The translations under genes were made by a program, and so were the position numbers. DNA of 64,000 nt, taken from contig NZ_JBQKJT010000005.1 in assembly GCF_052117125.1 (NCBI RefSeq), forward strand, positions 166,153-230,152, in the 5' to 3' direction. Within the stretch, counting starts at the first letter, position 1. Every line of letters begins with the position of its first letter. Shown in pieces: positions 1-9,199 of this stretch. This stretch comes from Avoscillospira_A sp052117125 (GTDB lineage Bacteria > Bacillota > Clostridia > Oscillospirales > Oscillospiraceae). Below the pieces are notes generated by a model. That model did no database searches, was not told the DNA's origin, and was given only the letters and a program-made list of their open reading frames with translations.

Positions 1-2
1 AC

Positions 3-743
3 CTCAGATGTTTAAACTGCAGCAACTTGACTCCGTTTGCACCCCATGAGACAAAGCGGTATAATGTGGATCATATTATAGAAAGTCTAGAAACATTAAT
101 TTACGGGGGGGGGGTGAGGATCCGTCTGTTACAAATTCAGGGTGGAGAGCCTTTCCTGCATCCTGCACTTGAAAAATTATTAGAATTCGTAAAAGATGAA
201 GAAGATATAGAAAAGTGCCTGATAGCGACAAACGGAACTGTGGTGCCAAATGTAAGTCCTCAGATTCTTGCAGATGAAAAGTTCATTGTAAGAGTTAGCA
301 ACTATCCTGCAATTGCTATCGAAAACAAGGCGGAGGCATGGCTGAAAAAGCATCATATCCGGCATGAAGTATATCACTTTATCTCAGGAGAGGATAAATG
401 GTATGACTGCGGAAAGAAAATGAATGTGCCGGGCGACGTTGAAAAACGTTTTTGCAACTGCCTGTTCAAAGACTGTTATACATTGGAGGAAGGAAAAATC
501 GGTAGATGCGCCAGATCTGTGATATCTTGGAAAATACAAGGGTATGATCTGGAGGACTCAATCCAAAAGGGAGATTATATTCTTGTTTCAGAACGACCTG
601 GATTACGGGAAGAGCTAGAAAATTATGTTCAACATCCGCATTTTATGGAGGCATGCAGACACTGTAACGGGACAGACAATACGATACAGGTCGAACCAGC
701 AGTACAGATGAACTCAGGAGATAAATGGGAAGACTTTTTATAA
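3..743 (+). CDS. Radical SAM/SPASM-like enzyme, 5' end outside the window
   Basis: The reading frame is open to the window edge. In frame, two cysteines (codons at 9-11 and 18-20) form the last CxxC of a radical SAM CxxxCxxC cluster motif, so a start at the TTG of position 27 would cut off the iron-sulfur site and the true start lies upstream. A GGEPFLHP stretch follows (SAM-binding GGE motif). The C-terminal third carries more cysteines (FCNCLFKDC, GRCAR, EACRHC), as expected of a SPASM-type auxiliary cluster domain. Substrate is unknown. The next gene is a nucleotidyltransferase 77 bases downstream, so a role in cell-surface polymer or small-molecule modification is possible, but that is inference. 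Confidence 0.8.
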   Translation, partial: LRCLNCSNLTPFAPHETKRYNVDHIIESLETLIYGGGVRIRLLQIQGGEPFLHPALEKLLEFVKDEEDIEKCLIATNGTVVPNVSPQILADEKFIVRVSNYPAIAIENKAEAWLKKHHIRHEVYHFISGEDKWYDCGKKMNVPGDVEKRFCNCLFKDCYTLEEGKIGRCARSVISWKIQGYDLEDSIQKGDYILVSERPGLREELENYVQHPHFMEACRHCNGTDNTIQVEPAVQMNSGDKWEDFL

Positions 744-820
744 AATGACAGTTTGGTATTAGCGTACAGAAGGTGATATGCTTGGATTTATGTGCGGATG
801 CCAAAAAGAACGGAGTAGAA

Positions 821-1249
821 ATGGAGAAATATAAAATCGGATATACAACAGGTGTTTTTGATTTATTCCATATTGGGCACTTAAATCTTCTAAAAAGGGC
901 AAAAGAGCGCTGCGAATATTTAATTGTTGGAGTGAGTAGTGACGAATTAGTGTCATATAAAAATAAGCGGGCTGTAATTCCTTTTGAAGAGAGAATCCAG
1001 ATTGTACAGTCGATTAGGTACGTAGATCAAGCTGTGCCGCAATATAATATGAATAAAATGGAAGCGTGGGAAAAATATCATTTTGACGTAATGTTTGTCG
1101 GAGATGATTGGAAAAACACAGAAAAATGGAATAACTATGAAAAAGAATTTAATGCTATCGGAGTAGATATCGTCTATTTTCCGTATACAAGAAATACGTC
1201 TTCCACTTTATTGAATGAAACATTGTTAAAACTAAGAGCGGAATTATAA
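821..1249 (+). CDS. Glycerol-3-phosphate cytidylyltransferase-like protein (TagD family)
   Basis: A 142-residue protein of the HIGH-type nucleotidyltransferase superfamily. Seen: GVFDLFHIGHLNLL with the HIGH nucleotide-binding motif near the N-terminus, RYVDQAVP, FVGDDWKN, and RNTSSTLL in the position of the family's RTxGISTT motif. The family makes CDP-glycerol or related CDP-activated precursors for teichoic acid or capsule. I chose the ATG at 821 because a GGAG lies just before it and the TagD motif starts at once; an earlier ATG at 773 would add 16 unrelated residues. It lies 77 bases after the radical SAM gene, probably in the same transcript. The altered RTxGISTT motif leaves substrate specificity open. 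Confidence 0.82.
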   Translation: MEKYKIGYTTGVFDLFHIGHLNLLKRAKERCEYLIVGVSSDELVSYKNKRAVIPFEERIQIVQSIRYVDQAVPQYNMNKMEAWEKYHFDVMFVGDDWKNTEKWNNYEKEFNAIGVDIVYFPYTRNTSSTLLNETLLKLRAEL

Positions 1250-1404
1250 ACACCTGCAAACCTCACCTTGTCAAGAGAATAATAAAAAATATAAAGCTCT
1301 CCCCGACGAGCAGTTTTCCCAAAACCGTCCAATCTACTACGAATTGTAAATTCTCATATTGCATGAAACAATGTTCTCGTATTGTTCCAGATAGTATCCG
1401 TGAG

Positions 1405-1740
1405 TTATTTTGCGACCGAGATGCGAAGGTGAGTTTATAGAAGAGAATTACGCACATTGAATCAGCAAGCGAAACTGGCAATAGCAGCCGACCGAAGTTC
1501 CGCTTGTTGGAATAGTGGCTAGGACAACTAGAATGGGCGGTGCTGTGAGAACCTTCCTGCGCGTTCACGCTCTATAAGTGGCAGAAAAAAGTATTTGAAC
1601 TGGTTCAAATGTAAACGCAAATTTACCACAACTTGTTTCAGCACATGCAATATGAAACAGTACCTCCGTGTAGTGTCGGACAGTGTGTGACAGTGTCGTA
1701 TACTGTCGGCGAAGCGGAGGTATTCTTATAAATAGTGCAC
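1405..1740 (+). pseudogene. Possible decayed IS66-type TnpA relic
   Basis: No intact gene fits here. One plus-strand frame, interrupted by several stops, reads LYKWQKKVFELV near 1580-1615, like the helix-turn-helix end of IS66 accessory protein TnpA, and then VGEAEVFL near 1705-1730, like the short C-terminal strand of that family. The similarity is short and recalled from memory, so it is weak. An IS66 transposase fragment does lie at 4322-4455, which makes IS66 debris here more plausible. Confidence 0.3.
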
Positions 1741-2042
1741 TACGAGTATACAGCAAGCAAAACAGACCGGCACAGTAGACCAATTCGTATTTGAGTACAG
1801 CAAAAGCGGCTTGAGCGTGTTACCTATAAATAGCAGAGGGAACGTGTATGCTATGGCACAGAAATGAGAATGCGATCAGAGCTTCGATTCTCCAATGGCA
1901 CCGATGGCTCATAGAGAGGATGAGTATTGACTAGCCAAGGGCACATACACCTGTTTACGGTCTGGAGATCCTCTAAAAGTGTAAAAATTGGTCAATATAT
2001 GCCAAAATATAGTTATTTTGAGGTATAAGAAAGAGAATAGCT
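1741..2042. other. Intergenic stretch with one doubtful 28-codon ORF
   Basis: No gene is supported. A short plus-strand ORF (1848-1934, 28 codons, starting MLWHRNENAIR and ending IERMSID) has an AGAGGG a few bases before its ATG; it could be a leftover of the same transposon debris or a small peptide, and I cannot tell which. The DNA just before 2043 is AT-rich and may hold the promoter of the next gene, but no clear -35/-10 pair stands out. Confidence 0.3.
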
Positions 2043-3101
2043 ATGATAGACAAAAAGTATTGTATGAGTTCTTACCTGATGCTGCGTACGATTGCTGATC
2101 ATTCCAAAGCTTTTTCTAAATATTTGCCGCCAAGATTTTATATTTGCGACATAGAACGAAAACCAATTTACGATAGTTATGAATTAGAGAATGAATTGCG
2201 CAACCAGATAGAACAAGCTACAGCTGATGGTAAAGCAGCATTGGCATTGAGCGGCGGCATAGATTCAGCAGTATTAGCTAAATTTATGCCAAGAGGATCG
2301 ACTGTATATACGTTTAAATGTATTGTGCCAGGCGTTAAAGTTACAGATGAGACGATAATAGCAGCCAAGTATGCTAAAGAATGTGGATTAAACCATCAAG
2401 TGATTGAAATATACTGGGATGATTTTGAGAAGTATACATTACCTTTGATGAAACATAAAGGAGCACCGATTCATTCCATAGAAGTCCAAATATACAAGGC
2501 GGCCCTCCGCGCAAAACAGGACGGATTTACAAAGTTAATTTTTGGAGAAAGCGCAGACTTAAACTTTGGTGGATTAAGTGATTTGCTTTCACGGGACTGG
2601 ACAATTGGAGAATTCATTAAGAGATATTCATATGTGATGCCATTTGAGGTTCTTAAGGAGTCTCAACTCGTGTTGGATACAATTCTTGCATTTGAAAATG
2701 ATGGATATATTGATGTGCATGAATTTTGTAGAAATCCATTTTTTATTGAAGCAATGGGAAGCTATGAAAATGCGACAAGCACAGCTCAAATAGATTTGGT
2801 CACACCCTATGCACACACATATATGGGTAATTCTTTGGACTATAATCGCATCCGAAGTGGGGAAAATAAGTACTTAGTGCGTGAAATATTTAATCGCCTG
2901 TACAACGGCTTTGAGATTCCTCCTAAAACACCTATGCCACGCCCGATGAATGAGTGGCTCAAAAATTGGGAGGGTCCTCGAAGAGCAGAATTTTGGCCAC
3001 ATAGTACGGATCATATGTCTGGAGACCAAAAATGGCTAGTCTGCTGCCTTGAGAAGTTTTTAGATTTAATAGAAGAGGAAGAAGCAAAAAATAATGAATA
3101 A
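2043..3101 (+). CDS. Asparagine-synthetase-like PP-loop ATPase without a glutaminase domain
   Basis: A 352-residue protein. The PP-loop ALSGGIDSAVLAKF at about residues 76-89 is the ATP-pyrophosphatase signature of the asparagine synthetase C-terminal domain, and IFGESADLNFGG near residue 175 matches the second nucleotide-site region. The N-terminal Cys-dependent glutamine amidotransferase half of AsnB is absent, so the nitrogen (or sulfur) donor is not glutamine handled in this chain. Proteins of this shape adenylate a carboxylate or carbonyl and form an amide or similar bond. It overlaps the next gene by eight bases, so the two are translationally coupled and probably act in one pathway. 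Substrate unknown. Confidence 0.75.
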   Translation: MIDKKYCMSSYLMLRTIADHSKAFSKYLPPRFYICDIERKPIYDSYELENELRNQIEQATADGKAALALSGGIDSAVLAKFMPRGSTVYTFKCIVPGVKVTDETIIAAKYAKECGLNHQVIEIYWDDFEKYTLPLMKHKGAPIHSIEVQIYKAALRAKQDGFTKLIFGESADLNFGGLSDLLSRDWTIGEFIKRYSYVMPFEVLKESQLVLDTILAFENDGYIDVHEFCRNPFFIEAMGSYENATSTAQIDLVTPYAHTYMGNSLDYNRIRSGENKYLVREIFNRLYNGFEIPPKTPMPRPMNEWLKNWEGPRRAEFWPHSTDHMSGDQKWLVCCLEKFLDLIEEEEAKNNE

Positions 3102-4320
3102 TATGTTAAATACAGTTGGGATAGTATCATGTGATTGCTACAGGGACAATAGTATATCAGAGGCACTTGATATTTTGTTTAAGAGTTTGGGTCTTGATCC
3201 GTCAAATCCGTTTGCAGATTTAATAAAGCCGGGGATGCGTGTTTTTATTAAGCCAAATTGGGTTGCGTCCCGATGGAGGGAGTCGTGTAGCCATATAGAT
3301 GACTTGTATTGTGTGATTACACATCCTGCTGTAATAGAGGCGGTAGCGGATCGAGTAGCTGTTGCATTAAAAGGAAAAGGTGAAATTATTATAGGAGATA
3401 ATCCATCGATTGATGCTGATTTTGCAGAATTGATGGAACATACTGGAATAAAGAGACTTGAAAAAAAATACGATGTCCCTTGCTGTATTTGCGATTTAAG
3501 ACCCTTAATTTGTCCATCCCTCGATGTATATGGGAAAAAAGAGGAAATGGTTGCTTCCAAAGGCGATCCAAATGGGGAATATAAAGTTAATTTAGGAAAA
3601 GACTCATTATTATATGATGTTGATTCGTCTTTATTTAGAGGGGTTTTTGAGGAACGAGAGGAGACAGTTTCTGCACATACAGGAGAAATGCAATTATATA
3701 CATTTGCTAATAGTATTTATTCGGCTGATGTGTATATTTCTATTCCTAAGTTAAAGACCCACCAGAAGGTCGGAGCAACTCTCAATCTAAAAGGGTTGGT
3801 TGGAGCAATTACACAAAAAAATCAGCTTGTTCATTGGCGAGTTGGCACTCCGGAAGCTGGCGGAGACGAATATCCAGATATGAGAAGCTATGAGCAAGCA
3901 CGGCGTGCAAAAGTTACACATCGAGGCGCATGGCCCGGAAATGACACTATTTGGCGAATGGTAGTTGATTTGTATCACTCGTTTATGAAAAAAGAACGTA
4001 AATGCATCACTATTATTGATGGCATAATGGGTGGCGAAGGTCAGGGACCATTTTGTGTTACGGCAAAGTATGCTTCTTGCTTGATTGGAAGCACGGACCT
4101 TCTTTTGGCGGATTTGGTGGGCGTTCGTTATATGGGCATTGACCCAGAAAAAATTAAATATCTTCAGTATTTTATTGAAGAAAATAAGATTCAGTTAGAT
4201 CAAGACATTTCTGTTACAATTGACGGAGTTCCATGCCCAAATTTTTTCTCGTCAGCGACAAAATATAAAGACTTTTATGTTGTAAATAATTGGAAGGGTA
4301 TAAAATTTGAGTGCAAATAG
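3094..4320 (+). CDS. DUF362 domain protein
   Basis: A 408-residue protein with the DUF362 pattern: VFIKPNWV at about residues 50-57, VITHPAVIEAV, GEIIIGDNPS, then ISIPKLKTHQKVGATLNLKGLVGAI near residues 213-237 and IIDGIMGGEGQGP near 305. No ferredoxin-like cysteine repeats are seen at the C-terminus, unlike the longer DUF362-ferredoxin fusions. The family's biochemistry is poorly defined. The start overlaps the stop of the PP-loop gene, so the pair forms a unit. The downstream neighbour is transposon debris, so the original operon may have been longer. Confidence 0.75.
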   Translation: MNNMLNTVGIVSCDCYRDNSISEALDILFKSLGLDPSNPFADLIKPGMRVFIKPNWVASRWRESCSHIDDLYCVITHPAVIEAVADRVAVALKGKGEIIIGDNPSIDADFAELMEHTGIKRLEKKYDVPCCICDLRPLICPSLDVYGKKEEMVASKGDPNGEYKVNLGKDSLLYDVDSSLFRGVFEEREETVSAHTGEMQLYTFANSIYSADVYISIPKLKTHQKVGATLNLKGLVGAITQKNQLVHWRVGTPEAGGDEYPDMRSYEQARRAKVTHRGAWPGNDTIWRMVVDLYHSFMKKERKCITIIDGIMGGEGQGPFCVTAKYASCLIGSTDLLLADLVGVRYMGIDPEKIKYLQYFIEENKIQLDQDISVTIDGVPCPNFFSSATKYKDFYVVNNWKGIKFECK

Positions 4321-4321
4321 A

Positions 4322-4455
4322 GGAGACTCCGTAGTATTTCCTGTCTGGTCAAATCTGCGCCGTTGGCTGCTTTCAGCAGCCAGGTCAAGTAGCGGTAGGG
4401 CTCCAGGTGGTTTTCCAGCGCTGTCTGGATCATAGAAAAGATCACTGCACTGGGC
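4322..4455 (-). pseudogene. C-terminal fragment of an IS66-family transposase (TnpC)
   Basis: Read on the minus strand, this segment encodes SAVIFSMIQTALENHLEPYR followed by YLTWLLKAANGADLT. That is the characteristic end of the IS66 TnpC transposase (family pattern: SxxIxSxIETAxENGLxPxxYLTWLL). No start, DDE catalytic core or further domain is present on either side. It abuts the beginning of the istA remnant, so a rearrangement or insertion joined two different element families here. Confidence 0.72.
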
Positions 4456-5792
4456 CAGCACTATAAAATGCCAGACTATGAATGGGTACACCGTGAGATG
4501 CAGAAGAGCGGCGTCACCCTGAGTCTGCTATGGGTGGAATATTGTGAGCAATGCCGCCAGAGCGGTGAGCTGCCCTACAAATCCACTCAGTTCAACAAGT
4601 ATTACGCAGACTATGTCCACAAAACCAAAGCCACCATGCACTTGGAACACAAACCCGGTGAAACTATGCAGGTGGACTGGGCGGGCCAGACGGCGGCTCT
4701 AATGGACACAGACACCGGGGAACGGCTGGACGCATATCTTTTGTAGCTGTACTGCCATACAGCGGCTACGCCTACACAGAGGCCTTTCTGGACATGAAAC
4801 AGGAGGCTTGGATCACCGGTCATGTCAACGCCTACCGGTATTTCGGCGGCGTCACCCGCATCTGCACACCGGACAACCTCAAGACCGGTGTGGTCAGGAA
4901 TTCCCGGACAGAGACTGTGCTCAACAAGTCCTACCAGGAGATGGCAGAGCACTACAGCACCGCTATTCTTCCAGCCCGTCCCCGCAGCCCCAAAGACAAG
5001 GCCTTTGTGGAGGGTTCCGTTGGCGTGGTCTCTACCTGGATCCTGGCAGCCCTGCGTAACCGCCAATTTCTATCTCTTATGGAACTGAATGAAGCAATCC
5101 ATGAAAAACTGGAGGCCTTCAACCACAAGCCCTTCCAGAAACGGGAGGGCAGCCGGGCGTCCTGCTTTGAGGACGAGAAGCTGTTTCTGCTGCCTCTTCC
5201 TGCTACGCCGTTTGAGCTGGCTGTTTGGAAGGTCGCCACTGTCCAGTACAATTACCATATCAGTGTGGAGCGCATGAACTACTCCGTGCCGTATGAGTAT
5301 ATCAAGCAGCAAGTGGATGTGCGCCTTACCCGGACCACAGTAGAAATCTTCTTCTCTGGTACCCGAATTGCCTCTCACCTGCGTCTCCATGGCTGTCCCA
5401 ATCAGTACAGCACGGTGGAGGACCATATGCCGCCGGACCACCAGACCTACCTGCAATGGAACGGCGAGCGTTTCATCCGCTGGGCGGAACAGATTGGTCA
5501 GCATACCGCTGCCGTGGTGCGGCTCTTTCTCTCCGCCCATAAGGTGGAGCAGCAGGACTACAAGTCCTGTATGGCCCTCCTGAAACTGGCGGACCGCTAT
5601 TCCTCTCAGCGGCTGAAGAGTGCCTGCCCGAAAGCCCTCTCTTACACCGCTTCCCCCAGCCTCAAAAGCGTCCAGTCCATCCTGAAATCCGGGCAGGACA
5701 AGCTGCTTGCTGAGGACGCTCCGGCCAGGCCGGAAGAGCCAAAGGCTCATAAGTTTACCAGGGGCGTCGGCTACTACAAGAGGAGGGAATGA
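4456..5792 (+). pseudogene. istA: istA transposase, 5'-truncated and frameshifted
   Basis: Two adjacent frames together give one IstA. The first (to 4746) contains MPDYEWVHREMQKSG and QVDWAGQTAALMDTD, the start of the DDE catalytic core. The second resumes at about 4742 with FVAVLPYSGYAYTEAF and runs through CTPDNLKTGV, PRSPKDKAFVEG and the C-terminal DNA-handling region to 5792. The shift lies in a run near 4737-4743 (cttttg), where one base difference would restore the frame. The N-terminal helix-turn-helix region normally preceding PDYEWVHRE is replaced by the IS66 fragment. A programmed frameshift is possible in principle but not known to me for istA. Confidence 0.8.
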
Positions 5793-5794
5793 CC

Positions 5795-6536
5795 ATGCTG
5801 AGCAATGAAACGGTACGGAAATTACATGAAATGCGCCTGGGCGTCATGGCAGAGGCCTGCTCCGCCCAACTGGAGGATGCGCAGTTCCAGACGGTGTCCT
5901 TTGAGGACCGCTTTGCCATGCTGGTAGATGCGGAGTGGAGCGCCCGGAAAAGCAACCGCCTGACCCGGCTTATCCGCAACGCTGGCTACGCAGACCCCTG
6001 CCGCCTGTGTCGAGAATATTGAGTACCATCCGGAACGAAGGCTGGACCGGGAACAGACCCTGCGTCTGGCATCCTGTGCCTATCTCCAGGAAGCACACAA
6101 TATCATCATCCTGGGAGCCACTGGGGCCGGAAAGACCTACCTGGCCTGCGCCCTTGGTATGGCCGCCAGCCGCAGCTTTTATTCCGTGCAGTATATCCGC
6201 CTGCCGGATCTACTGGTGGAGATCTCTGTGGCCCGGGCTAACGGAACCTACCGGGATTATATGAAAAAGATCAGGAAAGAGAAGCTGATTATTCTGGACG
6301 AGTGGCTGCTCTACCCTCTCAAGGAGGCAGAGGCCCGGGATGTGCTGGAACTGGTAGAGGCAAGAAACAAGGTGGCGTCCACCATCTTTTGTTCCCAGTA
6401 CGACACCAGCGAGTGGCACGAAAACCTATACGACCTGACCCTGGCTGACGCCATCTATGACCGGATCATCTACAACGCCTATACCATCCAGATCGAGGGC
6501 GAGTCCATGCGCAAGCGCAAGAGCATCCCCGAGTAA
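5795..6536 (+). pseudogene. istB: istB helper ATPase, frameshifted
   Basis: The first frame (MLSNETVRKLHEMRLGVMAE to about residue 68, stop at 6022) is the IstB N-terminal domain. Near 5993-6003 the correct frame shifts, and the rest reads ACVENIEYHPERRLDRE, the Walker A GATGAGKTYLACALG near 6117-6160, Walker B LIILDEWLL near 6285, and an ending MRKRKSIPE. IstB is the AAA+ helper that directs IstA to target DNA. The ATPase motifs are intact; only the frame is broken. Start chosen at 5795, seven bases after AGGAGGG; an ATG at 5789 lies too close to that site. Confidence 0.82.
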
Positions 6537-6756
6537 TTTTCCCCATGGCGGCCCCGTGCACCACGCCTACGGCCACCATGCACCATTTCGGCGGAATGGG
6601 TGCATCATTGTGCCGGTGTCGGACCGGCGGCGAGGGTGTCTGTTTTGTGCGGTCAGGGTGTAGGACTACCAACGGCCAAGGTGTAGTTTTGACCCGTCGT
6701 ACGCACATCTGGGGATTTTGTCAACAGGGCCTTTCTGTACCTGACCGACCAGGAAG
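6537..6756. other. Non-coding tail between the IS21 remnant and cheB
   Basis: A GC-rich stretch of 220 bases with no credible gene on either strand. It probably holds the right end of the IS21 element, but I could not identify a matching terminal repeat because the left end is lost. Confidence 0.4.
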
Positions 6757-6791
6757 AATCCGGGCGAACCGCTTGACGGTTCGCCCGGATT
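6757..6791 (-). terminator. Terminator after the cheAWRB operon
   Basis: A perfect 14-base stem (6757-6770 with 6778-6791) around a seven-base loop, just beyond the cheB stop codon on the minus strand. The T tract on that strand is short and broken (ATTCTTCC), so it is a moderate intrinsic terminator. Confidence 0.7.
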
Positions 6792-6798
6792 TTCGTAT

Positions 6799-7845
6799 CT
6801 ACATAGTTTTCAGATGCTGCAACAGCACCGATGCAATATTATCACAGGATGCCTGAATTGTCACAGCGCCGATTTCGTAAGCTGCACAGGGCATACCGTA
6901 AACCACGCAAGATTCCCGATCCTGGCCAATGGTGTATGCACCAGCCGTGCGCATTTTCAGCAGACCATCGGCGCCATCCCGACCCATGCCGGTCATGATA
7001 ATGCCAACCATATGACACTGGACCGTAGATGCCATGGAGGAAAACAGCGCGTCCACCGACGGACGGTGGCCACTGACCTTTTCTCCCGGCTGGCAGGATA
7101 CCGTGTACCGGGTGCCCAGCCGTACAACCCGCATCTGCAAGTCGGCAGGAGCAATGAGGGCCAGACCTGGCCGGATTTCATCGCCGTGGACGGCTTCCCG
7201 AACTTCCATTTGACAAAGGCGGTTCAGACGTTCGGCATACATTTTGGTGAAGCCCACAGGCATGTGCTGCACGATGACCATGCCGGGGATATCCGCAGGC
7301 AGCCGCCGCAGCACTTCCAGCGTGGCTTCAGTACCGCCGGTAGAAGCGCCCAAACCGATAATGGTAGGCTTGGGCAGGCGTCCCTGTGGACGGCCCAGCA
7401 GGGGCGCCGGAGCCGGCGTTACGCTCCGCGCCGGCAGGTGGTGGGGCACTCTGGCACAGGAGGCCACCAGAATTTTTTGGGCCAGCGCCAGTAGGAACGA
7501 CGCGTTGCCATGGGGGCCATCGGGCTTGCGGACAAAGTCCACAGCGCCGGCGCTTAAAGCATCAAAAACACGCAGATTCAACGACGATACGAGGATTACC
7601 GGCAACGGATATTCTGGCAAAAACTTTGTCAGGAATTCAATACCGCTCTCCCCCGGCATTTCCACATCCATGGTCACCACGTCCGGATGCAGCCGGAGAA
7701 TTTTATTGCGGGCGTCAGTGGTGTTGACGGCTGTACCCACAACCTCGATTCGGGGATGCTGGTCCAGTCCTTGGGTAATCAGATTCCGCGCCACAGCTGA
7801 ATCGTCCACTACCAGCACCCGAATCGGCTTGTTGTTTGCGATCAT
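6799..7845 (-). CDS. cheB: Chemotaxis protein-glutamate methylesterase CheB
   Basis: A 348-residue, full-length CheB. The receiver domain (about residues 8-125) holds VLVVDDSAVARN, the phosphoacceptor in VVTMDVEMPG and the lysine in DFVRKPDG. The methylesterase domain (about 160-345) holds GLGASTGGTEA with the catalytic serine, IVQHMPVGFT with the histidine and MTGMGRDGADG with the aspartate. It removes methyl groups from chemoreceptors after CheA phosphorylates it, and may also deamidate. It is last of the four-gene cheA-cheW-cheR-cheB unit, 35 bases after cheR. Confidence 0.96.
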   Translation of the reverse strand: MIANNKPIRVLVVDDSAVARNLITQGLDQHPRIEVVGTAVNTTDARNKILRLHPDVVTMDVEMPGESGIEFLTKFLPEYPLPVILVSSLNLRVFDALSAGAVDFVRKPDGPHGNASFLLALAQKILVASCARVPHHLPARSVTPAPAPLLGRPQGRLPKPTIIGLGASTGGTEATLEVLRRLPADIPGMVIVQHMPVGFTKMYAERLNRLCQMEVREAVHGDEIRPGLALIAPADLQMRVVRLGTRYTVSCQPGEKVSGHRPSVDALFSSMASTVQCHMVGIIMTGMGRDGADGLLKMRTAGAYTIGQDRESCVVYGMPCAAYEIGAVTIQASCDNIASVLLQHLKTM

Positions 7846-7880
7846 GTGTCAGAAGCCTTCCTTCCTGTGACGCTGCTGCG

Positions 7881-8699
7881 TCACTTTTTCTGGTAGATGG
7901 ATGGAGACACCTGGCGGAACTTGGGGTTCTGGCCCAGGGATTCCGAATGGCTGATGAAAAAGTAGCCGTTCGGCTCCAGCACATCGTAAAACCGCGACAC
8001 CAACGCGTCGCGGGTAGGTTGGTCGAAGTAAATCATCACATTACGACAGAAAATCACGTCAAACTTCCGCCGGAAATGCATGGGTTCCATCAGGTTAAAG
8101 GGCCGAAAAATCACATTATCCCGCAGGGCCTTGGATACCTTGTACTTGCCGGATGCGGCATCCTTGGTAAAGTACCGGCGCACCCAGGCCTCCGGCATGT
8201 CGGCAGGCATGTCGTAGAGGCCCTTCTGCGCTTTTTCCATGGCCTGATGAGAGATGTCCGTGGCCAGGATACGGGTATCCCATGTCCCCTTGCCATTGAA
8301 AAATTCTTTAAGGTAGATGGACAGGGTGTAAGGCTCCTCGCCGCTGGAACAGCCGGCGCTCCAAATGGAGATGCTGCGTTCCCGCTGCCGGGCCACGGCC
8401 AGCTGGGGAAGAATGGTGTTGGAAAGATAGGTAAAGTGATCCTTCTCCCGGAGAAAATACGTATAATTGGTGGTCAGTTTGTTCAGAACCAGCTCCAGAT
8501 CCTCCTGGGACTTCGTCCGGAACAGGTGTTCCAGAAAGGGCTTCATACTGGTGTAGCCCCGTTCCTTGAGAGAGTGGGACAGACGGCTGGTGATCAAGGC
8601 TCGCTTCTTGCTCAGATCAATGCCGTAGTTCTTTTGAATAAATTGCACCAACTTGTGAAAATCTTCGTCGGTTACGGTGAGATCGTGAAAAAAGTCCAA
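7881..8699 (-). CDS. cheR: Chemotaxis protein methyltransferase CheR
   Basis: A 272-residue CheR. An N-terminal helical domain (residues 1-80, DFHKLVQFIQKNYGIDLS) precedes the SAM-binding methyltransferase domain with IWSAGCSSGEEPYTLSIYL (SAM loop), ILATDISHQAME, and FDVIFCRNVMIYFD. It methylates receptor glutamates to give adaptation, opposed by CheB. RBS is GAAAGGAGAGGGG just before the ATG. The C-terminus stops shortly after the Rossmann core with no TPR extension. Confidence 0.96.
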   Translation of the reverse strand: MDFFHDLTVTDEDFHKLVQFIQKNYGIDLSKKRALITSRLSHSLKERGYTSMKPFLEHLFRTKSQEDLELVLNKLTTNYTYFLREKDHFTYLSNTILPQLAVARQRERSISIWSAGCSSGEEPYTLSIYLKEFFNGKGTWDTRILATDISHQAMEKAQKGLYDMPADMPEAWVRRYFTKDAASGKYKVSKALRDNVIFRPFNLMEPMHFRRKFDVIFCRNVMIYFDQPTRDALVSRFYDVLEPNGYFFISHSESLGQNPKFRQVSPSIYQKK

Positions 8700-8720
8700 G
8701 AATCTCCCCTCTCCTTTCTG

Positions 8721-9185
8721 TTACGCCTGTGTCAGAAGATTGGAGCAGTCAAACTCCAGCATGGTCTCGCCATCGGGCAGAGAGCACATACCGGAAACCA
8801 GGCGCTGGTGCTCCTTGGCTGGAGACATGCACAGGGTGGCTGTGTCCAAATCGATCATCCGCAGAACAGTGTCCACCAAAATGCCCACCAGCATGCCGTT
8901 AATAGTAAGGATGATAATGCAGTCGCTGTTTGCCGGCATTTGACCCAACATAATGCGGATATCGACGATAGGGATAATCTGACCGCGCAGATTGATAATG
9001 CCACAGACGTAAGACGGCACCAGCGGAATCGGCGTAATGGGGTGGTTGGTAATAATTTCTACTACATAATCCGCCGCCGCGCCAAACAGCAGGGCGTCGG
9101 AGCGAAACAGCAAATATTTACACAGTGTGTCGTCGGCTGTGTCGGGGGCCTGGACCTGATCGGTCTGCAGCTCGTAGTCTTCCAT
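8721..9185 (-). CDS. cheW: Chemotaxis coupling protein CheW
   Basis: A 154-residue single-domain CheW. Residues about 22-150 form the coupling fold: KYLLFRSDALLFGAAADYV, VPSYVCGIINLRGQIIPIVDI (the most conserved stretch) and a closing SGMCSLPDGETMLEFDCSNLL. It links chemoreceptor tips to the CheA P5 domain. It lies 14 bases after cheA and 21 before cheR, in one operon. Several residues at the N-terminus (EDYELQTDQVQAPDT) are extra compared with the shortest CheW proteins. Confidence 0.95.
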   Translation of the reverse strand: MEDYELQTDQVQAPDTADDTLCKYLLFRSDALLFGAAADYVVEIITNHPITPIPLVPSYVCGIINLRGQIIPIVDIRIMLGQMPANSDCIIILTINGMLVGILVDTVLRMIDLDTATLCMSPAKEHQRLVSGMCSLPDGETMLEFDCSNLLTQA

Positions 9186-9199
9186 GGGGAACCCTCCTT

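Larger units (their letters stand above)
4441..6740 (+). mobile_element. Decayed IS21-family element (istA-istB)
   Basis: The order istA then istB, with the istB start overlapping the istA stop region, is diagnostic of IS21. Both genes carry one frameshift, and istA lacks its first roughly 70 residues, the helix-turn-helix part. The left edge runs into the IS66 fragment and no clean left terminal repeat is visible. The right edge is uncertain; the given end is an estimate within the non-coding DNA before the cheB terminator. Frameshifts in both genes mean the copy is probably inactive on its own. Confidence 0.75.

Noticed and set aside
1263..1783. Two minus-strand ORFs of 101 and 72 codons
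   Set aside because: No ribosome-binding site, no domain, odd composition; the plus-strand transposon-relic reading explains the DNA better.
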